The notes beneath the pieces are model-generated. The model was not told the DNA's origin. It worked only from the letters and a program-made list of their open reading frames with translations, and ran no database searches. Positions 22,182 to 33,326 of a DNA stretch of 64,000 bases are shown here, in pieces. The position numbers were made by a program, and so were the translations under genes. This DNA comes from Tetracladium setigerum (lineage: Eukaryota; Ascomycota; Leotiomycetes; Helotiales). The number at the start of each line of letters is the position of its first letter. Position 1 is the stretch's first letter. The DNA lies in assembly GCA_031472005.1 (NCBI GenBank), contig PZJY01000004.1:310001-374000 (forward strand), read 5' to 3'.

Positions 22182-23754
22182 AAATGCGTTCAGGATCAAT
22201 GATACTCTAGATCCCATCGCTCCTAGCAAGTAAAGTACCGCCAATCGAAATCCTACATGATCTTTTAGGATTTCATGGTGCATCGCTGAAAGATATGGAT
22301 TCGTTCAAGAACGCCGCGCATCTCTGGAGAAAATCATACATAACCAGCGATGGTAAACCTGCGTCTGACCTTCTTAACTGGAAGGAACCTTTAATTCAGC
22401 AACAGCTCACGGAATCAGCAGAGAAATTTCTTGATAATGACAGTTCCCTGCGAACCGAGAAAGGTAAGAAAGCACTTCTAGCAATGATTTTAACCTGTAG
22501 ACTCTGATATTTGGCAGAATCGTGGAATTATTAAAGCAGATATTTTGGAGACAAAATAGGTACCATTGTAACAACATACGGTACCACTACGGTTACAACA
22601 AGGCCATTGACTCCATAGATGGATCGCGAAACAACTCGACACCAGTTAGAAATGCTTTGAAGGCAAGTCTAATGTCGTTGCAGCACATGGACTCACAGAT
22701 TAGGTATGTAAATTCTTGACCAACCCCAATTGTACCAATTGTATGATCTAAATACGGAACAAGAAATTATAGGCCCCTGCGCACTGCATCAACCGCAACA
22801 CATGAAATTAACATGGAGGACTCGGCTCCATCATCTATGTTAAAATCAACTCAAGCTAGCAGCGCGCCACAGACAGAATATATTCAACCAAGAATATTAG
22901 CAGAGTCGGGCGCCACCTCTAAACGCACTCGAGCTGACGAAAGACCCGCTAATAATTCAAAAAGGAGGAAGCGCCAAGATAACTCCTCGATTCCTTGGAA
23001 TCGGCACTCTACTAGCTCCACAGTTGTTCATCAGGCCAGGAGGGAAGATCAAGAAGACACTATCACCCAAGCCGAACTTCCGACTGGAAGTCTATCTTAT
23101 CAAATTTCTCCCCCAAAGAGGCCTCTGATCGTCCCGATCACAAATATGACTGTTCCAGAGAGTCCCAAGAACGACAATAGAAGATTCAAGGTCCAAAATC
23201 TACCTTGCTCAAACAGCACCATAAGCTATTCACAAGGAAGTGGCCACGCGGAACATGGCGCTTCACTGTTAGCCACGAAATCAACGCCGCTGCCGCGATT
23301 ACCTGGGCAGGCAAGTACTACACAGGAATGTGACGCCACTCCTGACAAAACACCGCAAGCCCATCACCTGATTCACCTCTCTTCTCCCTGCAAACCTAAG
23401 ACAAGAGTTTCAATATGGATTATTACTCCCCGGGTCCCTCTCATGGAAGATCTATGGGCCGACGGGAAGATGCTAGGGTCAACCCTCCTAGTATTCATCG
23501 AAGGAATCTCGAAAGTGAAGCAGCTCAGCCACATAGAGAAGATAAAATTGACCCTTAGAACAATGGTCATGTCTGATATACGTGATACCATAATCACAGT
23601 ATTCCAAGGAGATGAAGATCTGTGGAACTTTGCTAAGGATGCATTCAAAGAAAAGATGAAAGAGGCAACGACGGAGGCAAAGGCAAGTAATTCCAGAGCG
23701 TGTTTTAGGATCTTGGTCGAACCATTCTGTGAGCAAGAAGAATTTGAGTTTTAG
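22182..23754 (+). CDS. Lineage-specific protein, 5' part frame-disturbed
   Basis: The last exon (from ~22784) is solid: after a 61-bp intron it runs into EINMEDSAPSS and ends at TAG 23754 after ~320 residues. It holds a basic nuclear-localisation-like stretch (NNSKRRKRQ) and a conserved-looking C-terminal module (IWIITPRVPLMEDLWADGK...LTLRTMVMSDIRDTIITVFQ...FRILVEPFCEQ). Upstream exons read PPIEILHDLLGFHGASLKDM and DLLNWKEPLIQQQLTESAEK, then NNSTPVRNALKASLMSLQHM before the last intron. Between them the frame fails by one base at least once (around 22508-22620). From ATG 22182 there is a TAG after eight codons; ATG 22295 is the first safe start. Family unknown; likely nuclear. Confidence 0.5.
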
Positions 23755-23864
23755 TTAGGACTCGGTAGTCAGCAATTTTATCCTCATAACAAATATGCCT
23801 CAAAACAAATATTTCCCACCAGTGATGTCAGAACTTGGTGCATTCACAGGTCTCTCCTACGAAA

Positions 23865-24089
23865 TTACGATATGGTCACTAGATTGCGCAAGCCCGAGAT
23901 TGCAATCGATCTAATGGTCTGGTGGCATATTGTGGCGGCACGGGAATTGTCCAAAGCTCCGTTGAGTGGTCTTCCATAGCTGTGTCCGTGTGATCGCGAT
24001 GTCGCTTGAGTTGTCATCAGATTTGGTTGAACAGGATTGAAAGTTAGTCCTAACGAATTTCCGGACTCGGAATCACTCCTTAAGGCCAT
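23865..24089 (-). CDS. Short hypothetical ORF
   Basis: 74 residues from ATG 24089, Ser/Thr/Asn-rich at first (MALRSDSESGNSLGLTFNP). Protein-like, but a second frame in the same stretch is equally so (EDHSTELWTIPVPPQYATRP). One of them may be a frame-shifted continuation of the other. No family recognised. Confidence 0.25.
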   Translation of the reverse strand: MALRSDSESGNSLGLTFNPVQPNLMTTQATSRSHGHSYGRPLNGALDNSRAATICHQTIRSIAISGLRNLVTIS

Positions 24090-24517
24090 TATCAAAATGT
24101 ATCCTCTACCTTGAAATATGAGACACACACACGCTCTGTAGTCAGAGAAGTATTATGAAGATCTGAAATTCAAATTAGTTAACATGGATTATCACTGGGT
24201 AGTGTTGCCACCGTGGTTGAAAACGAGTCGGGCGTGTTAGGTGGCACTGTTGCTCATATACATAGCATCCAGAAGGACGAGGAAGCGGGTCTGCTTGCTA
24301 GTGAGGATAACAGTAGGTTTGATAGCAAGAGCCAAAATTAAGATAGGTGAATAAAGAGTTTGTTGGAAGCCAAATGACAACGAGTTTGCATGAAAACTAG
24401 TAACCAGCCACTGGATGACTTTGTGCCTGCGCCATTCTCCGCCATTATCATGCCCCCTTAAACACTGGCACTATCACTCCCGCATGGTTATTTAAGATCT
24501 GGCTTGAAATAACTAAC

Positions 24518-25378
24518 TTAGAGCACTTCTCCAAACATGTTGACAGCGCCAGCCTCAAAAAGCATCTGCGCCGTCTTTCTCCTGCCAAGGTACGGCATAT
24601 ATTTGAGCGCCTCTCTAAGCATGTCGATATCGCCATGCTCGAGTAATATCTTCGTGCCTTCTTCCCAGTTGAGTTCTGCCAATTCGAGATCTGGCATGAG
24701 TTGGAGCACCTGTCCAAGCATATTGGCTTTACCAGATTCTACTGCCATAAGCACCCATTTCGTCCAGTCAAATTTGGCCCGGTCATTGTCTAGCATGTGT
24801 TGGAGTACCTCTCCAAGCATATTGGCTTCGACGAGACTTATTGACATCAGCACCAGTGCGGTCCAGTCAATTTGGGCCCAGTTTAGTTCTGGCGTGTATT
24901 CGAACAGCCCTCCAAGCATACCCATTTTTCCGGACTCGACTGCCATCAACAACAGTCCAGTCCAGTTGAGCTCTGCCAAGTTGAGATCTGGCATGAGTTG
25001 GAGCATCTCTTCGAGCATATAGAGGTTGCCAGACTCGACTGCTATAGGCACCAGTTCGGTCCAGTTAAGTTCCGCCAAGTTGAGGTCTGGCATGAGTTCG
25101 AGCATCTCTCCAAGTATATCGGCTTTGCCAGCCTCAACAGCCAGCAGCACTAGTTCGGTCCAGTTGAGTTCCTCTAAGTTAAGGTCTGGCATGCGTTGGA
25201 GCACATCTCCCAGCATTTCGGCTTTGCCGAATCGCACTTCCATTGGCACCAGTATGTTGTAGTCAACTTTGGCCCAGTCAAGGTCTGTCATATGTTGAAG
25301 CGCCTCTCCAAGCACGTCTGCTTTGCCAGATTTGGTTGCCTTATTTTCTGGTGCTGTATCTGCTTTTTGTTGCGGCAT
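24518..25378 (-). CDS. Ankyrin-like repeat protein (about eight 33-residue repeats)
   Basis: 286 residues from ATG 25378, intact, ending at 24518. Almost the whole protein is a 33-residue repeat. Units start with GK and follow the pattern GKADMLGEVLQLMPDLNL plus AELNWTELVLMAVES, so period and helix-loop-helix rhythm match ankyrin repeats, although the usual TPLHLA is TELVLMA. The first two and last two units are the most diverged; the centre is most alike, e.g. MPDLNLAELNWTEL in three units. A short hydrophilic leader (MPQQKADTAPENKATKSG) precedes it. An alternative leader from ATG 25409 would need one base removed from an A5 run. Likely a scaffold for protein binding; no catalytic domain attached. 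Confidence 0.75.
   Translation of the reverse strand: MPQQKADTAPENKATKSGKADVLGEALQHMTDLDWAKVDYNILVPMEVRFGKAEMLGDVLQRMPDLNLEELNWTELVLLAVEAGKADILGEMLELMPDLNLAELNWTELVPIAVESGNLYMLEEMLQLMPDLNLAELNWTGLLLMAVESGKMGMLGGLFEYTPELNWAQIDWTALVLMSISLVEANMLGEVLQHMLDNDRAKFDWTKWVLMAVESGKANMLGQVLQLMPDLELAELNWEEGTKILLEHGDIDMLREALKYMPYLGRRKTAQMLFEAGAVNMFGEVL
24590..25310 (-). repeat. 99-bp coding tandem repeats
   Basis: DNA counterpart of the 33-residue units. The near-identical nucleotide blocks around GCCAGACTCGACTGC and GTTGAGATCTGGCATGAG recur every ~99 bp, which suggests recent expansion or gene conversion in the central units. Confidence 0.7.
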
Positions 25379-25409
25379 CTCCAAACTTAGCAGAGTCGCT
25401 GGTATTCAT

Positions 25410-25869
25410 GTCACTTCCGATGGTAATGAATCGAGGGTACCCTAATATGGTAAATCAAGAGTTTGAAGGAAGTAGACCGTATTTGCTAAAGAGTGTAAAG
25501 AGTAGTGCGGTGAAATGTGGATTGCATCTCTTTTATAGACTGGAGAGAGTCTGGCGAAAACATCCATAGCAAGGCAGGTTTTTTTGCTAGCGAGTATAGT
25601 GTAACTGGCTACCCTTCAATTGCCTCTTTTTGAATCGAAAATTTACGTGAAACGTCCATTTATAATTTTTCGAGCATCCTCCTGAATTACTGCCCCGTTT
25701 CCATGCAAGGCAGCACCATCAATGCAGGTGCCTTGAAATCTTTGTTAGTCAAACAAGCCTATCTCAATCCCCTGTCTTCTTTTGTGGCAATGCGACGGAA
25801 GCAGGAAGTAGAAGATGAAGTATGATGGAATAAATCAAGATTTGATTTATTTCATATATTTCAGACCAT
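25410..25869. other. Intergenic
   Basis: Upstream of the repeat-protein gene. No specific element recognised. Confidence 0.35.
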
Positions 25870-26502
25870 GTGAAAGTTACTTCGCCGCTCAAATTGGTAC
25901 AGAACCTCCTTCATGACGGTGGCGAGTACCCGGTGCTCAAGGGGTATCTTCATGAGGCACTCTTGAAAGAGCTACAACAAGAAAGCCGAAGTCACGTCAC
26001 CGAGTGTGCAAATTGGCCACCCACAGCTTCAATACTACCAATGGTAACTTAGTCAATTTCTCAAAGAAATTTCGCAACCTACTACGCCAGATGAACAACG
26101 AAACCTGGAATAGCGCCTGAAAGCGCGTTTTCCGCCCCAAGGGAGAATGGTAAGGGCAGCTATGGTTACGTATTCTCGAATAGTAACTGCCTGGTCCCTG
26201 CAGATTGATTTTCAATTCACCTATCTAAGGTTCAAAGATCTCTCATTGTGGGTTACAACATCTCGGACGGCTGGTATATGATCACAGCCAATCTCTGTGG
26301 TCTATCAACACCTGGAGACGGTCTTAGCGCTTGGGCAAAGCATGTCAGTAATTTGATTCAAGAAAGCTCTACCAAACAACTCTTTGGGAAATATGCTCAT
26401 AATCTGGGAAAGATAAGCGATTGTCAACTTCACATCCACACTGGAAGTGTCCTCTCCTGCTTACTTCGAGCTGAGCTTCGTCAGGCAACCCACAAAAACT
26501 AA
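25870..26502 (+). pseudogene. Broken coding-like stretch, family not recognised
   Basis: Three protein-like blocks in different frames follow a good acceptor (TTTCAG before 25863): PLKLVQNLLHDGGEYPVLKG; KKFRNLLRQMNNETW then RIVTAWSLQIDFQFTYLRFK; and SDGWYMITANLCGLSTPGDG ending TAA at 26502. The order and strand agree, so they may be one decayed gene. No domain assigned. Confidence 0.3.
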
Positions 26503-27427
26503 GCACTCTCACCTGAGCTTTCTCATCCCGATGGAGAGTCGCAAAGTTTTAGGATTAGTCTTAGCCGATGACTCATTGGCTGCTCCAGTCCCAACGATGT
26601 CGTGAACGCAACAAATGACTCGCAACGTGCCATTACATGGATAACAAAATGGATTTTCTTTGTGCGTGCATTGATCGATGTTGAAGCCTATAGCACGAGA
26701 CCTGACATGGTGGGAAAATATGGTTGTGGAGAGGAAGATTACGATGGGACAGGAGAGAATGGTATAGGTAGGTTGGGTAGAGACGCCGATAGAGATTCTT
26801 GTGTTGGAAAATGGGTTGAAGATACTAATAGTGACTATATTCATGCATGTTCTCTATTCGAATTCGGAGGGACAATGACTCGAGCCTTTGGAGAAAGGCA
26901 CACTGTAAACAAGGCATGTCTGAAGAATAGCGCAGAGGATCGACTATCCTTCGTTCAACCGTACCGGGCCATTTTCGAGATTTAGTTGCTTCTCATTTCA
27001 ATTTCAATGCAATTTCTCACTTTGCTTCCCCACTACCAATTTGCCGTCAACATAAACTGATTTAGGCCTGAAGTAGTTCCCTCGTTTCACGCGTCAAGAG
27101 CCAGGTTCATGCAGTATGCAGTGGCGTGGAGTTGGTTGATGACAACCGATAAGCTACTTACCTGAGAAATATATATCTAACGCGATTTTCAAAGCGTCTG
27201 CTTCATGTTTACCAACACAACATAAATCTCCCGTCCAAATATCCTAGTATATCGTTGAGATCACCGGGATAATTGCCATTTGGATACAGCATTTCATGGC
27301 TCGTTGTCTTAAAACGGGGTGTATCTTTCCTGCTCACTCATATCGAGGTCTGTGATCACAAAGTGTTTAAGTCTACTTCCTAACAGCTGCTGTGTAGCAA
27401 TAGTTCATAAAAATTCCAAGTTTCGAT
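26503..27427. other. Intergenic
   Basis: Overlapping open frames on both strands at 26509-26985 lack motifs or splice logic and are probably chance. Nothing else recognised. Confidence 0.35.
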
Positions 27428-28013
27428 ATGTTTCAGCTAGAAATATTAGAGGCCCAGGCCATACTCTTGTTCCAGAACGGACATTATAGGCCCAGTGCCT
27501 ATCTTTACGTTCAAGCACATTGCTTTGTGTCAAATTTATCCCGATCGCTTGGACTCGTGGAAGACTCATGGCGTCGTGAACTTGAGCTTCACAATGTTAG
27601 AATTCTCCTAAACGCAGCAACGGCATACCTGAAGAGTGCGAAATTCGAGCTACAGCTCGACGAGGATGCTAGCGAACTCATTTCTATGGCGAATTACTTT
27701 GCCTACGAGGCGTTTGAATCGTTACAGCAATACTATGGAATACCTAGAAACATAGCGCAAAGAAACATTCGAGTTCTATTTCAAACACCCCTGGACGTTC
27801 AACTTTTAGAGCTCCCCAACTTGACAAAGGATCCAATAAGACCACCCTTGGATATTATTCCCACTCACCGGTCGGAGTGGACTTTTATCTTGTGCCTTAT
27901 TAATTGGTCCAAGTAAGCAAGAACAAAGAGCTATTGAGTGAAGCTAGACTAATATGCCATTCAGTATCAATATCATCCAACAGACCGCACCAGATTACAG
28001 TGCAAAGTTTTAG
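27428..28013 (+). CDS. Hypothetical helical protein
   Basis: ATG 27428 opens 162 codons; a GTAAGC donor at 27913 and TTCAG acceptor at 27964 (52 bp, GACTAAT branch) join in phase to a short last exon ending at 28013, giving 177 residues. The sequence is mostly helical (LEILEAQAILLFQNGHYRPS, VRILLNAATAYLKSAKFELQ), with a TPR-like feel (paired helices with A/Y at the turns), but no TPR consensus can be claimed. The start may be internal, because a TTTCAG acceptor overlaps it and an upstream exon is possible. Confidence 0.5.
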
Positions 28014-28451
28014 CTCGTCACAAAGTTGTTGGTAGACAGATGTCACATACTTATGAAAATGATTGTTTATCCAGAATCTGCCACTTCTAGCCGAACGTGT
28101 CACAATTTCCCACAATAAATTTCGACTTGAAACAGGTTCGCGGTAAACTATCCAAATTTCTTTACATGCTTAATCGTTAAAGCTCAACCGAACTTTCCAC
28201 ATCAGACCCATCACGCCTATGAGGTTCAGCCTAATTTGCACGAGTTCGGGAAATTGGAGTAATTGTCATCAGGGAATAAAATAAAAATAGCAAACATTTC
28301 TGATTTGAACTAGTTCCTGATGAAACTGTACGACATCTTCTTTTAAAAATAGATTCTACATTTGGATTTGTTACACTTCCTTTATTAAGATGCATTCTCA
28401 CCCACATACATACTGTACCGTACGCGGTATTCATCCTTTCACATTGTAAAG
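28014..28451. promoter_or_regulatory. Upstream region of the membrane-protein gene
   Basis: AT-rich, contains one TACTGTACCGTAC word at 28411-28423 about 30 bp before the next ATG. No other element recognised. Confidence 0.3.
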
Positions 28452-29234
28452 ATGCCACCCTCTGGTAAGAGACTTGCCTCCATTGAAGAAGAAGATCTCG
28501 GCTTACGTCAAACTTTGCATGATGATATTATTAAAGAGCAGACTTTTCACCATTCTGCCGCTGTGCGACATACACCTACAAGCGGGACAGAACCGAGTGG
28601 CTCAACACTTCGTCTAGACACCAACCTATCACAATCATTTCCTGAAAATGAGAAACAGATTCAAGACTCGTTCATATCCGGAACCAATAAGACTACGGCA
28701 CATAAAGAGATGGTATATGAGGAGTATTGCATTCCTTTCAAGTACAAGCTTTCTGCCACCGGCAGCCTCTGGTTTCTCCTTTTCGGGTTCGTTCTGTTCT
28801 CAGGAACATTTACAACTATTAAACTCAACACCGCTGAAGAGGTTTTGATTTCAAAGTTTGAGAATATTCCTATGTTTGTTTTAGGCATTCTATTCTGTGG
28901 AGGTTCATCATGTGCTTTAATTTATCTCACTTGGAGATGGAGAAGAAATTCAATATGGCTAGTTGAAAGAATACTTCTGTTCGTTATTTTCAAAATTTTA
29001 AAGGCAAATCTTGATTAACAACACAGACCGGGATTTATTAATTCGGCGACTGGACTGGCAAATACTCTTATTAGTGTAGGTACTGTTCATCATTGGGAGG
29101 CTTCTGCCACAGCAAAGAGCACGATTATCATCACCACGATTTATCTTGGAGTATTCGCTGTTCCGTTAATCTGGTATAGTCTCTCTCTCTGGAGTATAGA
29201 GGGAGACCAGGAAAAGAATCACGAGTTATCTTGA
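28452..29234 (+). CDS. Multi-span membrane protein, unknown function
   Basis: Two exons, 28452-28978 and 29027-29234, joined by a 48-bp intron (GTTCGT donor, GATTAAC branch, CACAG acceptor); without splicing the frame stops at TAA 29014. 244 residues. A ~95-residue polar cytosolic N-terminus rich in Ser/Thr precedes four hydrophobic segments: LWFLLFGFVLFSGTF, MFVLGILFCGGSSCALIYL, FINSATGLANTLISV and IIITTIYLGVFAVPLIWYSL. The WRRNSIWLVERIL motif before helix three, followed by PGFINS across the splice, is what I would expect of a widespread ascomycete family of small four-span proteins of unknown role. Intact. Confidence 0.65.
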
Positions 29235-29810
29235 GGAAGGTTTGTTATTGTTTTTTAGACACGTACTTGCCTGTGTGTAACGATCCTATCGTTCTAGCGA
29301 CGTAGAGGTAGGCGGATAGGAGGGTCGGTTTCGTATGCTTATCACAAGCGAGTAGGATCAACGATCACAGTGAATAGTCAAGCGTATGAGTAAGCAGTAT
29401 GATCCAATTCAGTAAACAAGTTGAGCACGAAGCTCCTATCTAAGGAAATAACTACGACTTAGTTAGTGACAGTCACATAAAGTGGATAAAGTCATTTGAG
29501 TAAATATGCTGCCCTTTGTTTAATCATGTCAATTATTGTCTGGATCTCAGTACGTTACAGTACAGTAGTAGATGTTTGATGCAAGGCCTACCCTCAGCGT
29601 TTTCCTCAGAAATCATAATCCGCCCTATCTGCTAACTCTTCTGAAAGATGCCTCGTTCCCCTTCTGATTTCTCCTCAAATGAGTGGATCTCGTGATGACA
29701 ACGATTTGCTCCCCTAAACGTAACGAGGGATCGAAACTTTGGTCTCTCGTTATGGAAAAACTTTGTTCCGCTTCGGCAACTGCAAGAGAAGAATTTGAGT
29801 GTCAGCGCGG
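29235..29810. other. Intergenic
   Basis: No gene recognised. A TACAGTACAGTA word sits at 29555-29567. Confidence 0.4.
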
Positions 29811-30022
29811 ACATGATGACTTTACCCTTACTTGCTGTGGGGGAAAAGCACTTACTTGGATATCAGTGAAGACATGATGACTTTTACCTTGCGTGCTGTA
29901 GGGGATGCAGTTGTTTGGATGTCAGTGGAGACATGAATGACTTTACCTTGCTAGCCAGGTGGGGAAAATAGTCAGTGTACATGATGACTTTACCTTGCTA
30001 GCGGTCGGAGAAAATCACTACG
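29811..30022. repeat. Imperfect ~60-bp tandem repeat, four copies
   Basis: Copies begin with ACATGATGACTTTACC-like sequence at 29811, 29872, 29931 and 29979. They share CTTGCTAGC and TGGGGAAAA blocks, then GGATGTCAGTGGAG. Unit lengths are ~61, 59, 48 and 44 bp. Not translated in one consistent frame, so most likely a minisatellite. Confidence 0.75.
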
Positions 30023-30683
30023 GTCAACCATAGCGTACTGCCTGAACACAGTATGACTGAGAATAGACGTCATCCCGAGATAAGGCTGTGTAATGACACA
30101 TTTTTATTGTGGTCCCACCATACTGTGCCTCAATAAGCTTGTCTTATTAGGTTAAATCCTGGCGGCGCGAACACACACGGGAAAGTCTTGGCACAAAAAG
30201 CTAATCCAATCTTGGCAAAAGTTAAAGTGGGGAAACATGTGACTTTAATAATAACGTGACTTGAAGACCACCGTTGGGGGGGAAATGCCCCCGGGATAAT
30301 TCACTCCTTTATTAAAAGTATGCTTATTGAGGTTTTGTGATAGCTTGCTATCACACCAGTGAGGTAAGCTCACGATATCGACGTAGACAACGAAGTTCAA
30401 TTACTGTACAGTACTGTAACTCTCCAAGGAAGAACTTACTATTAGATTTTCCCTTCCCTCCACTCTGCTACGAGATGCTGACCACGTGTTGAACTATAGG
30501 ACATTTATGAGCTATTTTTGGTGTTATACAGATTGCTGATTCTAACTGGCACATTTCTATTTTGAGCCAACCTAGATGAATGAGCTGGAGAGGGCATTTT
30601 CACAGGGATATATAATGGCAGGCCACTGAAATTCCGTACATCGAATGTCTTGCGATTCCTTCTCTAAATTGACTTAACATATC
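30023..30683. promoter_or_regulatory. Upstream region of the SUR7-like gene
   Basis: Holds a small hairpin at 30337-30354 (GTGATAGC/GCTATCAC, 2-base loop), a TACTGTACAGTACTGTA word at 30402-30418, and a TATATAAT box at 30609-30616, ~70 bp before the ATG at 30684. Confidence 0.5.
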
Positions 30684-31547
30684 ATGAGCAAATTGAGTAT
30701 ATCTGCGTGGCTGCCCCTAGGATTTAATATTGTGTCTCTTGCATGTATTACGTCTGTATGTCTAGGAGGCATCTATTCTCATTTGAGTAATATATACTTC
30801 ATGAAGGTATGTCTGTAACAATTGATTTATAAAAGGCTGATGCTAAGGATTTTCATTTAGGCCGATACTTTCAATTTGTCCATTCATCCTCCATTAGTCA
30901 ATGTTCCTCTCATCGGAGGAATATCCACTGCCCTGGGAGTTTCCAAGGGCCTCAATGTCTCAGCATCCTCCTTAGGTCTCGCGGACTCATACACGGTTGC
31001 TTTATGGTCCTATTGTGCTGATAAAAATGGGACCTCATCTTCAAATACTAGCTGCAGTACCCCTACGAAAGACTTTTGGTTTGATCCTGTTCAAGCATGG
31101 CATCTAAATAACACAGTATTTGCTGATGGACTTCCTAAAGCCCTAGATAATGTCTTGAAAACCTACCACTCAGTGTCCAGAGTTATGGTAAGATTATACC
31201 TAATTGCAATCTCCGCCACAGCAGTATCTACAATTCTTGGATTTTGCGCTGTGTTTTCTTTAGTGGGTTCTATTCTGCCACTTATTATGACATCCATTTC
31301 TACGATAGGCTTACTCACAGCCTCAACCATGGCCACTGTTGTATACAGTAGCGTAGTTGGAACATTCGATACAGTTCTTCGATCATATGGCATAGAAGCG
31401 ACTTTGGGCTTGAATATGTTTGCACTTACCTGGGGTGCTTTCCTATCGGCAATCGTATCAAGTTTTTTATGGCTGTTTAGGGTCTCTGTTGCTGCTGTGG
31501 CAAACGCAAATAGAGGTCTTGATCCGCGAAGAATTCACGCGTCTTGA
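30684..31547 (+). CDS. SUR7/PalI-family membrane protein
   Basis: Two exons, 30684-30806 and 30861-31547 (54-bp intron, in phase), giving 269 residues. Topology matches SUR7/PalI/Rim9 proteins. The first TM helix (LPLGFNIVSLACITSVCLGG) is followed by a ~110-residue outer loop with YTVALWSYCADKNG..., two paired Cys and FWFDPVQAW (the family's W-x-Y-C...F-x-F-x-P signature). Three more helices follow: LIAISATAVSTILGFCAVFS, LPLIMTSISTIGLLTASTMA and WGAFLSAIVSSFLWLF. Sur7 types mark eisosomes in the plasma membrane, and PalI/Rim9 types serve alkaline-pH signalling; which applies is not decidable here. A good TATA box lies ~70 bp upstream. Intact. Confidence 0.82.
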
Positions 31548-32112
31548 CGCTATTCTGATTTCTGGACACACCACCTTTATGAGCCACCATAATCACTGCG
31601 TTCTGTTACAGCTCCAGAAGATCGACACCAGACTCCTCAACTGAAAGGACCCTTGCCTCAATTGAGCGCATCACATCGCCTCGCAGGCCAACATTACCAC
31701 ATCACATCTCATCACATCTCATCAAATCCCATCCTATCCTATCCCACCAGAGACCTACTGGTAGGTAAGTGCTGTGCTACACCTCCGTGCATGTAGATGA
31801 CCCCCGATATTTCCTGCAGCCTTTGAGGATCCATAGGCTTTTCCTCAGAGACCGTCTGCTCGTTTTTCCACCAGCTGTTCAATTCTATTCATCACAAGAC
31901 TTTCAAACTTCACTTGACTTTCCAACTTCACTTAATCGCGACATCGCTATCTTATTAGAGATATTGATACCTCATTCAAACTTATATACGCCGCTGCAAT
32001 GACTCTCCATAGAAACTCCGCAAACATAAGCTATTTTTTGAATACTCTCGATAGACATCGCCAGCAGTGATGTTTCTTACATCGATAGTGATATCTGACG
32101 ATAGAGAGACCA
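31548..32112. other. Intergenic, convergent 3' ends
   Basis: Contains a degenerate CATCACATCT/CATCC simple-repeat tract at about 31696-31745. No gene recognised. Confidence 0.5.
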
Positions 32113-33326
32113 TTAAGCCTCCTTCTCCCACGGAAGCGTTGCAAAAACTGCCATTTGATTGAAGCACCAACTTATGTGTACCAGGTACAAAGGGTGTATG
32201 CCGAGAATTTCGAAGCCAAGTTTCCACCAGTTTGGGTATCTCAGTGTTATTAAGAGTGTCGAAAGAGGAACAGTAAAACAAGATGTCCAGTCAATGATGC
32301 AAGTAATGTTGAAATCATCGTCAATGAAGATATTTGACATGCTGAGGTCTGGAGGTTTCAAGTAGTACTGTTGTTGAGAACTTGAAATTGACGGGATGAT
32401 ATTGCGCATAAGATGTGACATGGCGATGTAATCCAGCCGATTTTTACTGCTATCAATCTTCAAGCCAACAGTAGTGTAGTCGTTCCATAGCTGAGCGGCA
32501 GATCTATAATCAGATAGAGTCTCAAAATCTTTCGCTTGAGGAACAGGGCCGAGAAAGAGGTGGTGACTCAAAGGTAGCTGTTCAGCGTGATAGCGTAGTG
32601 CTGAGAGTACAGAGTCGTAGTAATCTTTGTCGTTGCTGAATGGGCCTCTGGCGATTTCCCCACAAAGATCTCGCCCAGACCATGTCAATGTACGAGAAAG
32701 ACATGGCCCTACGCAGACCTTTCCATCTAATTCATAGAGCGAACCAATCTTTTCGAAGGGCGATTGTAAGATTTTTGCAACCAGAAATCCAAGTTGCCTC
32801 ATGATCTTTTCCTTGGCTGCTTTTGGAAGACATGGGAGTGGATTGCGAGGTAGCTTGACGCCCTCTGCATAGGGATTCCACACGAATTTGCTGCTGATGG
32901 AAAATCCAGGAGCCTTCGTGGTCAGCATGTAAGGTATTTCAATAGCATTTATCGCAGAACCGCTTGTTGAGTATGTTAGTTGCATGGCAGCATATTTTAA
33001 TCCTCGATCGCTTACCAGTGGCTTTTTACCTCCACAACAGGGATGCAATTTAGCTTGGAAACCTGTATTGATGTGACCTCGCTTTCGATCATCATTGCGA
33101 TAGTGTTCTCGGATAGCCCACTGTCCAGTCGAGGAGAGCGAAAGATCCAGTCCTCCCCATTGTCTTCAAATGTCAGAACAAGGGCCCAGTTGTGACTGCC
33201 AGCCATAGGTTCCTGTGAAACATCACAAGAACATCGTGCGTTCCGAAGGTCCTCTGCATGCTTGATAAGAGCACTGAGATTGAATATAGCATATCTGAAT
33301 ATACTCGGCCTCGGTGTTGGTAACAT
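32113..33326 (-). CDS. Aminoglycoside/choline-kinase-like phosphotransferase (APH fold)
   Basis: Two exons (33326-33016 and 32962-32113; 53-bp intron with ACTAAC branch) join in phase to 386 residues. The catalytic segment is present as PPDLSMSNIFIDDDFNITCI followed by IDWTSC: the Asp and Asn of the Brenner-like motif and the metal-binding Asp of IIDW are visible, while the histidine usual in HxDxxxxN is not. The N-lobe carries GSHNWALVLTFEDNGEDWIF and RSP, where a lysine or arginine would hold ATP. This class is much expanded in filamentous fungi, and the substrate is unknown (small alcohols and amines in relatives). The last ~45 residues after SCFTVPLS look less conserved, and a slip there is possible. 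Confidence 0.75.

Noticed and set aside
24537..25262. Plus-strand Ser-rich frames
   Set aside because: Antisense shadows of the 33-residue repeat gene; the repeat itself makes the opposite frame open.
28979..29026. Premature TAA ending the 28.4-kb membrane protein
   Set aside because: A 48-bp intron with a non-consensus GTTCGT donor but good branch and acceptor removes it in phase and restores a natural helix, so the gene is taken as intact.
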